Shown piece after piece: positions 32,564 through 41,777 of a stretch of DNA of 64,000 bases. Source of the DNA: an uncultured Eubacteriales bacterium (GTDB lineage: Bacteria; Bacillota; Clostridia; Christensenellales; CAG-138); NCBI GenBank assembly GCA_900549955.1, contig URQH01000001.1:62001-126000 (forward strand), read 5' to 3'. Both the position numbers and the translations under genes were made by a program. Position 1 is the first letter of the stretch, and the number at the start of each line of letters is the position of its first letter. The notes under the pieces were generated by a model. That model saw nothing but the letters and a program-made list of their open reading frames with translations. It was not told the DNA's origin and did no database searches.

Positions 32564-33718
32564 TTACTGATGAAATACGGTCGCCCCGTCCACGAACACC
32601 CGGCGCACCTTCGCTTCCATGTCGAAGGGATGCCCATCGTAGCACACGAGGTCGGCATCCTTGCCGGGCTTGATCGAACCGACGCGATCGTCCACGCCGA
32701 GGATCCGCGCAGGCGTGATCGTGATGGCGCGAAACGCCTGCTGCTCGTCCAGCCCGCGGCTCACCATGTATCCCGCAATGACGGGCAACAGCCGCTGCGG
32801 CACGACGGGAGCGTCCGTGCAAAACGCAAACTCGATCCCCTCCTGCGGCAGAGCGATGGGCGCATCGTAATCGATGGCCATTTCCACCTTCCAACGCTCC
32901 GTCAGGAAAGGCCCAACGATCAGAGGATACCCCTCTTTGGCAAGCTGGTGGGCGATCTTGCGGCCTTCCGTGCAATGCTCGAGCGTAATGCGGAAACCGA
33001 ATTCCTTTGCCAGGCGAATGGCGGAGAACATGTCGTCCGCACGGTGCGCATGGCACTTGAGCGGGATCTCGCCGCGCAGCACCTTGACCATGTTTTCAAG
33101 GCCCAGGTCGCGCTCCGGCCGCTCTCCCTCTCCCCGTTCCGCGCGCTCGCACGCTTCCATATACGCCTTGGCGTCATAAAAGCGCTGACGCATCATGCCC
33201 AGGCTGCCCATGCGCGTAAACGGTTCTTTGCCCAGCATCCGCCCATAGCAGCGCTTCGGGTTCTCGCCAAACGCGGCCTTGAGCGCCGCTTCTTTTTTGA
33301 CGATCATCTTGTCGACGCAGTCCCCCACGGTCTTGATGACCGTGAATGTGCCGCCGATCAGGTTGGCGCTGCCGGGCCCCGTGCAAATGGTCGTAATGCC
33401 GGCCTCATAGGAATCGGACATGATGCTGTTGCGGGGATTGATCGAGTCGACGGCCGAAAGCTGCGGCGTCATCGGCGTGACCATCTCGTTGGTCCCGCTT
33501 CCCTCGGCGCCCAGCCCATAGCTATACAGGCCGACGTGGCAATGCGCATCCACCATGCCAGGCATGACGGTCCAGCCGCTGGCGTCGAGCAGTTCTTCGT
33601 CCGGCTGCGGCTCCAGCGTCTCCGCCACGGCCGCGATCTTGCCGTCCGCAATGCGGATGCAGCCCCGTTCCAGCGCAGGGCCTTCCATCGTCAACACGCG
33701 GGCATTTTGTATCAGCAT
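32564..33718 (-). CDS. Amidohydrolase paralogue 3 (metal-dependent hydrolase)
   Basis: The 384-residue product keeps the full set of metal-site motifs: HCH in GMVDAHCHVG, KCHAHRADD, TLEHCTEG and FCTDAPVVP. It also has the GPGSANLIGGTFTVIKT and AFGENPKRCYG segments of this subgroup. It resembles paralogue 1 more than paralogue 2 in these sites. Three copies in one operon suggest different side-chain preferences or successive steps on one substrate. It begins at ATG 33718 after GGAGGGGGAGC, 15 bases downstream of the TPR-protein gene. Confidence 0.85.
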   Translation of the reverse strand: MLIQNARVLTMEGPALERGCIRIADGKIAAVAETLEPQPDEELLDASGWTVMPGMVDAHCHVGLYSYGLGAEGSGTNEMVTPMTPQLSAVDSINPRNSIMSDSYEAGITTICTGPGSANLIGGTFTVIKTVGDCVDKMIVKKEAALKAAFGENPKRCYGRMLGKEPFTRMGSLGMMRQRFYDAKAYMEACERAERGEGERPERDLGLENMVKVLRGEIPLKCHAHRADDMFSAIRLAKEFGFRITLEHCTEGRKIAHQLAKEGYPLIVGPFLTERWKVEMAIDYDAPIALPQEGIEFAFCTDAPVVPQRLLPVIAGYMVSRGLDEQQAFRAITITPARILGVDDRVGSIKPGKDADLVCYDGHPFDMEAKVRRVFVDGATVFHQ

Positions 33719-33733
33719 CTTGCTCCCCCTCCG

Positions 33734-34549
33734 TCAAAACAGGCGCTCAAGATCGGCCTTGGCCGCATGGTAGGCAAACGCGGACCAGAGCGTGTCCTTG
33801 ACCGCATCTACCGTAATCGTCAGATAGCGGCGGACCTCCTCCAGGTTCCCCTGGGCCAGATAATAATTCGCAACTGCAAAGGCATTGACCGAGAGCGTGA
33901 TGTCCGGCAGATCGTCCTCATCCACCTGCAGGGTCTCCTCCACGCTCATCCTGCCGCTGTAGAGCATGACGCTCTTGAAATAGCTGTAGTTTTCGTCATA
34001 GTCGATGTCCTCGCCAATCGCATTGACGAGCGCCATGGCCTCGTCGCGCCGGTTTTCCCGCATGAGCGAGATCCAGCACCAGTTCGTGGCGGAGATCAGG
34101 CTGCCGCCATCCTCCGACAGCGCATGACAATGCAAAAACGCCTGGGAAGCGCGGGCAAAGTCGCCGCGGATAAAATGGATGAGTCCCCGGTGGTACTCCG
34201 TGGACCAGTTGTCGGGGTCCAGGCGCGCGCTCATCTCCAGGTCGGCCGCCCCCTGCTCATACTGCATCATGGCCAGATACTTGCGCCCGCGCAGGCAATA
34301 GCACTCCGCATCAAAGGGATCGCGCAACAACTGTGCGGACAGCGCAGCCGCAGACTGCCGATACAGCATCTGCTTGGCCAGCTCCGCCGCCAGCTCCAGA
34401 TACTCCGCGCGGCTGCCCTTTCCAGACTGCAGCAGCGGATACAGCTCCGCCGCGCGTTCTGCCAGCGGCACCGGCAGCTCCTCCGGCCAAACCTGGGACG
34501 CCTTGGGTGCCTGCTGCCCCACGCGGGTAATGACAAGTTTCTTTCGCAT
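33734..34549 (-). CDS. TPR-like helical-repeat protein, first gene of the peptide operon
   Basis: The 271-residue product is soluble and mostly helical with tetratricopeptide-like repeats. AECYCLRGRKYLAMMQYEQG and the repeat beginning WSTEYHRGLIHFIRGDFARA show the spacing best. The N-terminus is basic (MRKKLVITRV). No enzyme motif is visible. As the first gene behind the operon promoter, it may be a scaffold or regulator for the amidohydrolases or peptidases; there is no direct evidence. AGGGGGAGC precedes the ATG. Confidence 0.65.
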   Translation of the reverse strand: MRKKLVITRVGQQAPKASQVWPEELPVPLAERAAELYPLLQSGKGSRAEYLELAAELAKQMLYRQSAAALSAQLLRDPFDAECYCLRGRKYLAMMQYEQGAADLEMSARLDPDNWSTEYHRGLIHFIRGDFARASQAFLHCHALSEDGGSLISATNWCWISLMRENRRDEAMALVNAIGEDIDYDENYSYFKSVMLYSGRMSVEETLQVDEDDLPDITLSVNAFAVANYYLAQGNLEEVRRYLTITVDAVKDTLWSAFAYHAAKADLERLF

Positions 34550-34654
34550 CTGTGCTCCCCCTATTTAAGACATACTACATTTATTGTCTTTGTTAATCGT
34601 TGCTGCTCGGCCATTTTTTTACTCATAATAAAAAAAAGGCTTTACATGTTGGTG

Positions 34655-34683
34655 ATTATAGCATTATGATAGTCATAGGTCAA
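34655..34683 (-). promoter_or_regulatory. Promoter of the peptide-locus operon
   Basis: On the minus strand TTGACC (34683-34678) and a perfect TATAAT (34660-34655) are 17 bases apart. Transcription would start near 34648, leaving a leader of about 100 AT-rich bases. It lies in the shared gap with the divergent S10 peptidase gene. Confidence 0.8.
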
Positions 34684-34793
34684 GAATAATATATGATATA
34701 AATATAATATTTTTTTACATGAACTTCAAAAATTATCCATGGCAGACCGGATTCTTGACACGCTGCCGCCACAAAGCAAAGGAGGAATGCACC

Positions 34794-36203
34794 ATGTTGG
34801 TCGCCGAAGAAAACCGTCAAAAAAACCGCTTTACCGCGCAGGGGGAGATCACGCTCCGCGGGCAGCGCATTCCCTATCACACCGTTTGTGAGGACAACTT
34901 TATCATCGGCAGCGATGGCGAACCCGCCGGCTCCGTGTTTACCTATGCCTATTTCAGAAGCGATGTGGAGCATCCGGAGCGCCGGCCCATCCTGTTTGGC
35001 TTCAACGGCGGCCCCGGCTCTGCCAGCCTCTGGCTCCATCTTGGGCTGCTCGGTCCCCGCCGGATCAGCATTCCCGAGGAGCTTGCGCTCTCTCCCACCC
35101 CACCCTATGAGCTGGAGGACAATCCCAACTGTCTGCTCGACATGTGCGACATCGTGCTGGTCGATCCCGTCGGGTGCGGGCTCGGCCGCCTGTTCAAGGA
35201 GGACGAGCAGGACAAGATCTTCGGCTTCAACCAGGATGCGAATGTGCTGGCCAAGTTCATGGGCGCGTGGTTGACGCGGTACGGCCGGCTGAACAGTCCG
35301 CTCTTCCTGTTTGGCGAAAGCTATGGCACGGGCCGTGTGGCGCTGCTGCTGGCGGAATTGTTTGGCGCAGGCGGCGTAGACGACAACCCGATGGGCATTT
35401 CCGTCAACGGTGCCATCTTCCTCGGCTGCTACTTCTTCGCCAACCTGCCCGTGGAACAGACCGCACTCAACATGTCCTCCATGGCCGCCGCAAACTGGTA
35501 CCACAACCGGGAAGGCAAACCGGATCTCGAAACCTTTTTTGAAGAGGCGCATCGGTTTACGGCGGATGAATACATGCCCGCCATCTTCCGTGGCGACGAA
35601 CTCAGTGAGGCGGAGCGCGAGCGCGTCATCGAACGCATGTCCTACTTCACCGGCCTCAAACCCGAGTTTTTGCGCCGCCACCGCCTGCAGGTAGACATCC
35701 GGGATTTCCTCGCCAACCTGCTGGACGACAGCAACGAAGCCATCGGCATGTACGATGGACGTTATAAATGGAAGAAAGAGGCGAACGTCAAGCCCGTCAG
35801 CATCACGGGCGACGATCCGGCCTCCTCCCGCTATACCCCTGCATTCCTCGCCGGGTTCCAGCTGCTGCGCAAGGAGCTCAACATCGACTTTGACCGCGTG
35901 ATCCGCTCGTCGACGCAGCACGTCAGCCACAACTGGATTCGCGATCTCAAGCTGTGGCCCTCCGATGCGCTGGCGGCCGCCATGCACCGCAATCCGAATT
36001 TGAAGGCGTTCTTCATGTCCGGCAAGTACGACCTGTGCACCACCGCCGGCATCGCGCGTTACCTGGCCTCACACTCCAACCTGGATCCGGCCCGCGTGCA
36101 GTTTGCCACCTATCCGTCCGGGCACATGGCATATATCGGCCGGGAAAGCGCGCGGCAACTCGCAGAGGACATGCGCGCATTTTACGCTTCCACCCTTCGG
36201 TAA
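34794..36203 (+). CDS. S10 family serine carboxypeptidase-like protein
   Basis: The 469-residue product has the S10 layout: the oxyanion-hole motif NGGPGSAS (about 71-78), the nucleophile in GESYGT (Ser176), then Asp413 in SGKYDLCT and His444 in PSGHMAY. S10 enzymes remove C-terminal residues from peptides at acid pH; bacterial members are less studied and some act as acyltransferases. No signal peptide is present, so it should be cytoplasmic. The start at 34794 follows AAAGGAGG; the frame is open upstream without support. It diverges from the peptide operon and probably belongs to the same pathway. Confidence 0.88.
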   Translation: MLVAEENRQKNRFTAQGEITLRGQRIPYHTVCEDNFIIGSDGEPAGSVFTYAYFRSDVEHPERRPILFGFNGGPGSASLWLHLGLLGPRRISIPEELALSPTPPYELEDNPNCLLDMCDIVLVDPVGCGLGRLFKEDEQDKIFGFNQDANVLAKFMGAWLTRYGRLNSPLFLFGESYGTGRVALLLAELFGAGGVDDNPMGISVNGAIFLGCYFFANLPVEQTALNMSSMAAANWYHNREGKPDLETFFEEAHRFTADEYMPAIFRGDELSEAERERVIERMSYFTGLKPEFLRRHRLQVDIRDFLANLLDDSNEAIGMYDGRYKWKKEANVKPVSITGDDPASSRYTPAFLAGFQLLRKELNIDFDRVIRSSTQHVSHNWIRDLKLWPSDALAAAMHRNPNLKAFFMSGKYDLCTTAGIARYLASHSNLDPARVQFATYPSGHMAYIGRESARQLAEDMRAFYASTLR

Positions 36204-36249
36204 ATCGAGGGGTCGTCGGCACCGGCCATCCGCCCGCCGCCACGCAGAA

Positions 36250-36285
36250 GAGCGGTCGTCCCACACAGGACGGCCGCTCTCGTTT
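36250..36285. terminator. Terminator between the S10 and LysR genes
   Basis: GAGCGGTCGTCC (36250-36261) pairs with GGACGGCCGCTC (36268-36279), with one G-T pair, around a CACACA loop and followed by CGTTTG. It lies between convergent genes. Confidence 0.6.
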
Positions 36286-36339
36286 GCATGTAAGGCTTCA
36301 AAGATGTCCGCTCTCTCCCGCCAGCCGACAGGCGCACGG

Positions 36340-37239
36340 TCAGTGGTACGTCCTGGCCGTCTCCTGGTAGGTCCTGATGATATCCTGCAGGATATCCGTG
36401 TGGTTAAAATCGCTGTTGTAAACCACGCGCGTCTCCCGCACCATGCTCAGGTTCTCGATGGGCAATGCGACGATTTTGCCCTTGCTCAACTCGTCCATAC
36501 AGGCGCTTCGCGGTAAGATGGAAACACCCAGCCCCTTTCGGATCAGGTCCTTAATGGTAGCGATGTTGTCCACCTCCAGCGCGATGTTGAAATTGTCGAT
36601 CGAATCGTTGATGCTGTTGAGCGTCGACTCGAACAGCACGCGCGTGGCGGACGCAGGGAGGCGCAGGATCATCCGCTCATTCTTCAGCTCGGCCAGCGTC
36701 ACCATGGCATGCCTCGCCAGCGGGCTGTCCGGCGCCATGACGCACACCAGATAGTCCGTATCCAGCATGAGCGAATGATATTCCGGCGCGTTGTGCGGCC
36801 CCTCCACAATGGCGATATCGATCTCGTAATTTCCCAACATATCATAAAGATTTCTTATCGTATCTGTAATGATCGTTATGGAAAGTTTATTGTTCTGACT
36901 GCTGCACCGGGCAAGCGCCTCCATGGTCACATTGCTCTCGGAGGTATGGGTAATGCCCACCCTGAGCCGCGTGAGGTTGGTTTCGACATTGGCCAGTTCC
37001 ATCTGCATCTTGCCATACAGCGCCTTGAGGCGCCTGGCGTATCTGACGGCAATTTCCCCTTGCGGCGTCAGCATGAGCCGCCCTTTGCCGCGGATAAACA
37101 GCGGCGCGTGCAGCTCTTCTTCGAGTTGCATCATCTGTTGGCTGACGGCCGGCTGTGTCAGCGACAGCGCCTGCGCAGCCCTCGTGAAATTCTGGTGCTC
37201 CGCAACGGCCAGCAGCGTGTCCACTTTAACGCCCAGCAT
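36340..37239 (-). CDS. LysR-family transcriptional regulator
   Basis: The 299-residue product has the N-terminal winged HTH (about 1-60, LAVAEHQNFTRAAQALSLTQ, then PAVSQQMMQLEEEL) and a periplasmic-binding-like effector domain. I start it at ATG 37239, where GGAG stands nine bases ahead; ATG 37254 is an alternative with no such site. It diverges from the antiporter gene and converges on the S10 gene, so its target could be either the antiporter unit or the peptide locus. The ligand is unknown. Confidence 0.9.
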   Translation of the reverse strand: MLGVKVDTLLAVAEHQNFTRAAQALSLTQPAVSQQMMQLEEELHAPLFIRGKGRLMLTPQGEIAVRYARRLKALYGKMQMELANVETNLTRLRVGITHTSESNVTMEALARCSSQNNKLSITIITDTIRNLYDMLGNYEIDIAIVEGPHNAPEYHSLMLDTDYLVCVMAPDSPLARHAMVTLAELKNERMILRLPASATRVLFESTLNSINDSIDNFNIALEVDNIATIKDLIRKGLGVSILPRSACMDELSKGKIVALPIENLSMVRETRVVYNSDFNHTDILQDIIRTYQETARTYH

Positions 37240-37269
37240 ATTCATCATCTCCATTTATGATTCATTAAA

Positions 37270-37298
37270 ATATTATAATTTGCATTTATTTTTGTCAA
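37270..37298 (-). promoter_or_regulatory. Promoter of the LysR gene
   Basis: On the minus strand a perfect TTGACA (37298-37293) and TAATAT (37275-37270) are 17 bases apart. The short AT-rich gap to the antiporter gene may also hold the regulator's binding site. Confidence 0.6.
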
Positions 37299-37408
37299 GC
37301 GTATGATGGAACAATCAGAACCGGCTGTCGGCCGGGGTTGGTGTCCCGGTGCGCCGCCATCCGGGACATCCCACAGAAATACTTTCACAGAAGGGAGGTC
37401 GTTTGCAG

Positions 37409-38866
37409 ATGTCTGCGGATATTTTTGGGCTCGGTTCCATGTCGCCCGTGGCCGCCATCATCATCTCCGTTGCGCTCATGCTGTTTTCCGGCTTCTTCAT
37501 GACCCGGCTCACCAAGCTGCTGCGCCTGCCGGACGTGACGGCCTACATCCTCGCCGGCATGCTGCTCGGTCCATACTGCCTGCATCTTGTACCGGAGAAC
37601 ATCATCGCGGGCACGGACTTCCTGTCCGATATCGCGCTGGCATTCATCGCGTTCAGCACCGGCGAGTTCTTCAAGTGGCACACCCTGCGCAGGAGCATGT
37701 CCAAAGTGGTGGCCATCACCATATTGGAAGCCTGCCTCGCCTCCGTGTTCGTGTTCGTGGTCGCCTATTTCCTGCTGCGCCTGGAGCTGGCGTTTTCCAT
37801 CGTGCTTGCGGCGCTCGCCTCCGCCACGGCGCCCGCCTCCTCGCTGATGACCATCCGCCAGACGGGCGCGCGCGGCGACTTTGTCGATACGCTCCTGCAG
37901 GTCGTAGCGCTGGACGACGCGGTATGCCTCGTGGAGTACAGCGTGGCCATCTCGGTCGCAGTGGCGCTCGGCGCAGGAAGCGCCGCAACGTTTGAGGCCG
38001 CCAGCATCCTGCGCCCCATCGCCGTCAACCTCGGCGTACTGGCGCTCGGCTGCGCATTCGGCTACGCAGCCAAGCTGTTCCTAGCCCGGAAATTCTCCTC
38101 CGACAACCGGCTGATCATCGCCATCGCGCTGCTCTTCGCCTTTTGCGGCGTCTGCGCGGCGCTGGACGTGTCGCCGCTGCTCGGCTGCATGTCCATGGGC
38201 ACGGTCTACATCAATGCCACGGGCGACGACAAGCTGTTCAAGCAGCTGAACTATTTCAGCCCACCGCTGCTGCTGCTGTTCTTCGTGCGCTCCGGTATGG
38301 CGTTCCAGCTGGACGCGCTATTCGGTTCCTCGGCGTCGGCCGCCGGCGTGCCGCTGCTCGCGGTCGGCGTGCTGTACTTCATCACGCGCATCGCCGGCAA
38401 ATACGCCGGCGCGTTTCTCGGCTGCCTGGCCGTGCGCAAGCGCGCGAGCGTGCGCAACTATCTGGGCCTTGCGCTGATCCCGCAGGCGGGGGTGGCCATC
38501 GGCCTGGCCGCGCTCGGCGCAAGGACGCTCGGCGGCGAGATGGGGGACGCGCTGGAGACCATCATACTGGCCTCCAGCGTGCTGTATGAACTCGTTGGCC
38601 CCGCCTGCGCCAAACTGTCGCTGTATCTGTCCGGCTCCTATGTCCCCGGCCAGCCGGACGCGCCCGCAGACCCGGGCGTGCCGGCCCCCGCAAAGCCGGA
38701 ACCGCTTTCGCTCCTCGACCGCGTCCAGCAGATACAGGAAACGCTGCCGGAGCGCAACCCGCCCATGTCCGAAGAGGAAGCGGCGTTCCTGGCGGCGGCC
38801 GAGGAGCAACTGGCGGGCCTGAACGGCGCAAACCGCTATTTTCACAACCGGAGGAGGTATTTGTAA
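37409..38866 (+). CDS. Cation:proton antiporter (CPA family)
   Basis: The 485-residue product has about twelve membrane helices and an early LRLPDVTAYILAGMLLGPY segment typical of Na+/H+ and K+/H+ antiporters. LQVVALDDAVCLVEY holds the acidic pair of the ion site. A C-terminal cytoplasmic tail of about 90 residues is Pro-rich (PADPGVPAPAKPEPLS) with acidic ends and no TrkA domain. The start at 37409 follows AAGGGAGG. The MgtC-like gene begins at the base after its stop codon, so the two are co-translated and may form an ion-homeostasis unit. Confidence 0.85.
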   Translation: MSADIFGLGSMSPVAAIIISVALMLFSGFFMTRLTKLLRLPDVTAYILAGMLLGPYCLHLVPENIIAGTDFLSDIALAFIAFSTGEFFKWHTLRRSMSKVVAITILEACLASVFVFVVAYFLLRLELAFSIVLAALASATAPASSLMTIRQTGARGDFVDTLLQVVALDDAVCLVEYSVAISVAVALGAGSAATFEAASILRPIAVNLGVLALGCAFGYAAKLFLARKFSSDNRLIIAIALLFAFCGVCAALDVSPLLGCMSMGTVYINATGDDKLFKQLNYFSPPLLLLFFVRSGMAFQLDALFGSSASAAGVPLLAVGVLYFITRIAGKYAGAFLGCLAVRKRASVRNYLGLALIPQAGVAIGLAALGARTLGGEMGDALETIILASSVLYELVGPACAKLSLYLSGSYVPGQPDAPADPGVPAPAKPEPLSLLDRVQQIQETLPERNPPMSEEEAAFLAAAEEQLAGLNGANRYFHNRRRYL

Positions 38867-39589
38867 ATGCTGCAAAACGATTGGATCGCCTCGTTGCTCG
38901 GGCAGTGGTCCTGGGAGATCACCCCGGCTTCCATCATCCTGCGGATCTGCCTGTCCGTGCTGCTCGCCGCCGTGGTCGGCTGCGAACGTTCGAGCAAGCG
39001 CCACTCGGCCGGGCTCAGGACGTTTATCCTGGTGTCCCTCTCGTCCACGGTGGCCATGCTCATCGATCTCACGCTGTTCGAAGCCACGGGCGCGCGCCTG
39101 CCTGCCATCTCTGCCGCCACGGTCATCGGCGCGGCCATCGTGAGCGGCAATTCCATCCTGTTCAGCTCGCGCGGGCAAATCAAGGGATTGACCACGTCCG
39201 CCGGCCTGTGGACATGCGAGCTGATCGGCCTGGCGGTGGGCGCCGGCCTGTACACGGTGACGCTCGCGGCGTTTGTCGCCACGCTGTGCAGCGTATCGCT
39301 GCTGCCATCGCTCGAAAAATATTTGAAGGACCGGTCCAACCACTTTGAAATCCATCTGGAGCTCAAAAGCCGGTCCGACCTGCAGGACTTTGTCGCCACG
39401 GTACGGCAGCTCGGCCTGCGCATCGACGACATTGAGGCCAACCCCGCCTACCTCCATTCCGGGCTGAGCGTGTATACCGTTTCGCTGACCGTCGCCAGCA
39501 AGGAGCTGCGGCGCTACCGGGGGCACGACGAAATGATCCGCGCCCTGGCCTCGCTGGACTACGTTTCGCACGTCGAGGAGACGAACTGA
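38867..39589 (+). CDS. MgtC/SapB family membrane protein
   Basis: The 240-residue product has the MgtC N-terminal domain with four or five helices (AAVVGCERSSKRHSAGLRTF is the family signature, with the G-x-E-R) and a soluble C-terminal ACT-like domain of about 80 residues. MgtC proteins modulate magnesium homeostasis and F-type ATPase in pathogens; in gut commensals the role is unclear. CGGAGGAGG precedes the ATG inside the end of the antiporter gene. A very strong hairpin follows. Confidence 0.9.
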   Translation: MLQNDWIASLLGQWSWEITPASIILRICLSVLLAAVVGCERSSKRHSAGLRTFILVSLSSTVAMLIDLTLFEATGARLPAISAATVIGAAIVSGNSILFSSRGQIKGLTTSAGLWTCELIGLAVGAGLYTVTLAAFVATLCSVSLLPSLEKYLKDRSNHFEIHLELKSRSDLQDFVATVRQLGLRIDDIEANPAYLHSGLSVYTVSLTVASKELRRYRGHDEMIRALASLDYVSHVEETN

Positions 39590-39654
39590 GCGTCCCTTTG
39601 CCGGTTTGCAGCGGCCGCCCCGTGCGCGCGGGCGGTCCCGTCCGGCAACGCAAC

Positions 39655-39684
39655 GGGCGCCCCGGCCATCTGTCCGGGGCGCCC
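39655..39684. terminator. Bidirectional terminator between mgtC-like and rhaD genes
   Basis: GGGCGCCCCGG (39655-39665) and CCGGGGCGCCC (39674-39684) form a perfect 11-bp GC stem with an 8-base loop. It separates two convergent operons. Confidence 0.75.
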
Positions 39685-39714
39685 ATCGTCCATGCCCTGC
39701 CGCATGCGTACGTC

Positions 39715-40527
39715 TCAGCGCACATATCCCTCCCGCAGCTTGACGCCAAAGTGGGCGGCCAGCTGCTGCATCTGCGCGTCGTCAATCGTATTGACCAGCG
39801 GCAGGTGCGCGATCTTTATGTAGATTTCCGCCGCTTTTTCAGCGGTTTCGATGAGGCCGAACGTCTCGTCCAGGTCCTTGCCGGCGCCATAGATGCCATG
39901 CTGTGCCCAGACGACCAGGCGGGCGGTGGCCATCTTCGCCGCCGTCGCCTCTCCGATCTCGTTCGTGCCACAGAGCATCCATGGCAGGACGTTCACACCG
40001 TCCGGAAAGACCACGGCGCACTCCGTTCCCATTTGCCACAGCGTCCTGGTAAAGGCGCGCTCCTCAAGGCTGTGCACATACGTCATGGCCAGGAGGTTGG
40101 TCGGGTGGCAGTGCATGACCACGCGGTTATCCGCATCGACGCGCAACCGCGCGGCATGGCTCAACATGTGCGCCGGGAACTCCGAGGTGAATCTGCCGCC
40201 ATCCGCAAACCCCCAGAGCAGTTGCGCGTTCGCGCCGCCGTCCGCGAGCCGGACCAGCCCCAGGTTTACCTCCGGCGCATACTGCACGTTTTTGAAATAC
40301 TTGCCCGTGCCGGTGACGAGAAAAAACCTGCCGTCGAGCGCCGGGCAGGAAAAACCCGTGGGGATTTCCCGCACGACCCGCCCCGGCGCCAGATAGGGCC
40401 GGACCTGTTCCTCCTCCAGCAGCAGGCTGATATTCCCGCCGTTGCGCTCGTCCCAACCGTGCCGGTACATCTCGGTCGCGGTGCGGGCCATATCCACCAT
40501 CCAAGGTGCGCTCAAAATCTCTTTCAT
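39715..40527 (-). CDS. rhaD: Rhamnulose-1-phosphate aldolase
   Basis: This zinc-dependent class II aldolase splits L-rhamnulose 1-phosphate into dihydroxyacetone phosphate and L-lactaldehyde. The 270-residue product has the zinc motif VVMHCHPTNLLAMTY, the GNISLLLEEE start of the phosphate site, and the catalytic WAQHGIYGAG. Length is the usual 270-275. It is the last gene of the rhamnoside operon, its ATG overlapping the stop of rhaA by four bases. GGGAGGCGAG precedes it. Confidence 0.93.
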   Translation of the reverse strand: MKEILSAPWMVDMARTATEMYRHGWDERNGGNISLLLEEEQVRPYLAPGRVVREIPTGFSCPALDGRFFLVTGTGKYFKNVQYAPEVNLGLVRLADGGANAQLLWGFADGGRFTSEFPAHMLSHAARLRVDADNRVVMHCHPTNLLAMTYVHSLEERAFTRTLWQMGTECAVVFPDGVNVLPWMLCGTNEIGEATAAKMATARLVVWAQHGIYGAGKDLDETFGLIETAEKAAEIYIKIAHLPLVNTIDDAQMQQLAAHFGVKLREGYVR

Positions 40528-41777
40528 GCTCTCGCCTCCCGAACCTTTGCCTCATATTCCCGGACGGCCCGGAACCACTCGTCATCCGCCGCCGGCACGC
40601 CGGCACGCCGGCAATACTCGCCCCACACCGCGCCAAACGGCATGGTCTTCAGCGCCTCCTGATGCACGAGCAGCGCCGTAAAATCGCCAGCGTCCTGCTC
40701 CCGCCGCAGATCCGGCGTCAACAGCGCGTTGAGCAGCGCCTTCTGCACATTGCGGAACCCCGTGACCCACGCCGCGATCCGGTTGATCGACGCGTCGAAA
40801 TAATCCAGAGCCATGTGCACGCACCCGTCCAGCCCGCCGCAACGGACGATCTCCTTGCACAGCTCCCGGGTCTCATCGTCAAACAGCACCACGTGGTCGG
40901 AGTCCCACCGCACGGGGCGCGTGATGTGCAGCGCGATTTCCGGGAAAAACGCCAGCAGCGCGGATATTTTATCGCTCACCAGCTCGGTCGGATGATAGTG
41001 CCCGTTGTCCATGAGCGGGATACAGCGGTCCGGGTGCAAGGCGGCATAGCTCAGGGCAAACTCCGCGCTGCCCACGGTGTAGCTCTCCACCCCGATGCCG
41101 AACACCTTGCTCTCCACACAGGGCTTGACCTTGGCAAAGTCGAACGGCTCGGACAATATCTCGTCGATGGACGCCCGGTACCGCATTCTCGGGCCCAGCC
41201 GGTCGGCGGGAATGTCCTTAAACCCGTCCCCGGTCCAGATGTTCATCGTGCAGACCTGCCCCAGCTCCTCCGCCAGATACTGGCTGATACGGATACACGC
41301 CTTGCCATGCTCCACCCAAAAGCGGCGGGTTTCCTCATTGGGCGAGGACAGGGTCAGCGGGTCGCACCGGGGATGCGAGAAAAACGTCGGGTTAAAATCC
41401 GCGCCGAGCCCGTGCTCCCTGCAAAACGCGACCCACGGGGCAAAGTGCTTCGGCTCCAGACGGTCCCGATCCACCCATTTCCCAGGTGCGAAGATGGCGT
41501 AGGATGCGTGCAGATTCAGCTTCTTCGTCCCCGGACAGAACCGAAGCGCTTCGGCAAGATCCGCCATCAGCTCCTCCGGCGTTCTCGCCCGTCCCGGATA
41601 GTTGCCGGTCGTCTGGATGCCGCCGGTCAGCGGCTTATCCGGGTCGGTGTCAAAGCCCCGCACGTCGTCCCCCTGCCAGCAGTGCAGGGACACGGGGACG
41701 GTGTTCAGCTTTTGCAGCGCGGCCTCCGTATCCACGCCGATGGCCGCATATTGTGCCTTAGCCTCCTGATAGCTCAT
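40524..41777 (-). CDS. rhaA: L-rhamnose isomerase
   Basis: This metal-dependent enzyme converts L-rhamnose to L-rhamnulose. The 417-residue product has the canonical opening (VPVSLHCWQGDDVRGF), the GADFNPTFFSHP segment, and metal-site residues in MDNGHYHPTE and WDSDHVVLFDDE. Length matches the 415-420 typical of RhaA. It overlaps rhaB at one side (ATG within the upstream stop) and rhaD at the other, so these three genes are translated as a chain. AAATGGAGGCG precedes the ATG. Confidence 0.95.
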   Translation of the reverse strand: MSYQEAKAQYAAIGVDTEAALQKLNTVPVSLHCWQGDDVRGFDTDPDKPLTGGIQTTGNYPGRARTPEELMADLAEALRFCPGTKKLNLHASYAIFAPGKWVDRDRLEPKHFAPWVAFCREHGLGADFNPTFFSHPRCDPLTLSSPNEETRRFWVEHGKACIRISQYLAEELGQVCTMNIWTGDGFKDIPADRLGPRMRYRASIDEILSEPFDFAKVKPCVESKVFGIGVESYTVGSAEFALSYAALHPDRCIPLMDNGHYHPTELVSDKISALLAFFPEIALHITRPVRWDSDHVVLFDDETRELCKEIVRCGGLDGCVHMALDYFDASINRIAAWVTGFRNVQKALLNALLTPDLRREQDAGDFTALLVHQEALKTMPFGAVWGEYCRRAGVPAADDEWFRAVREYEAKVREARA

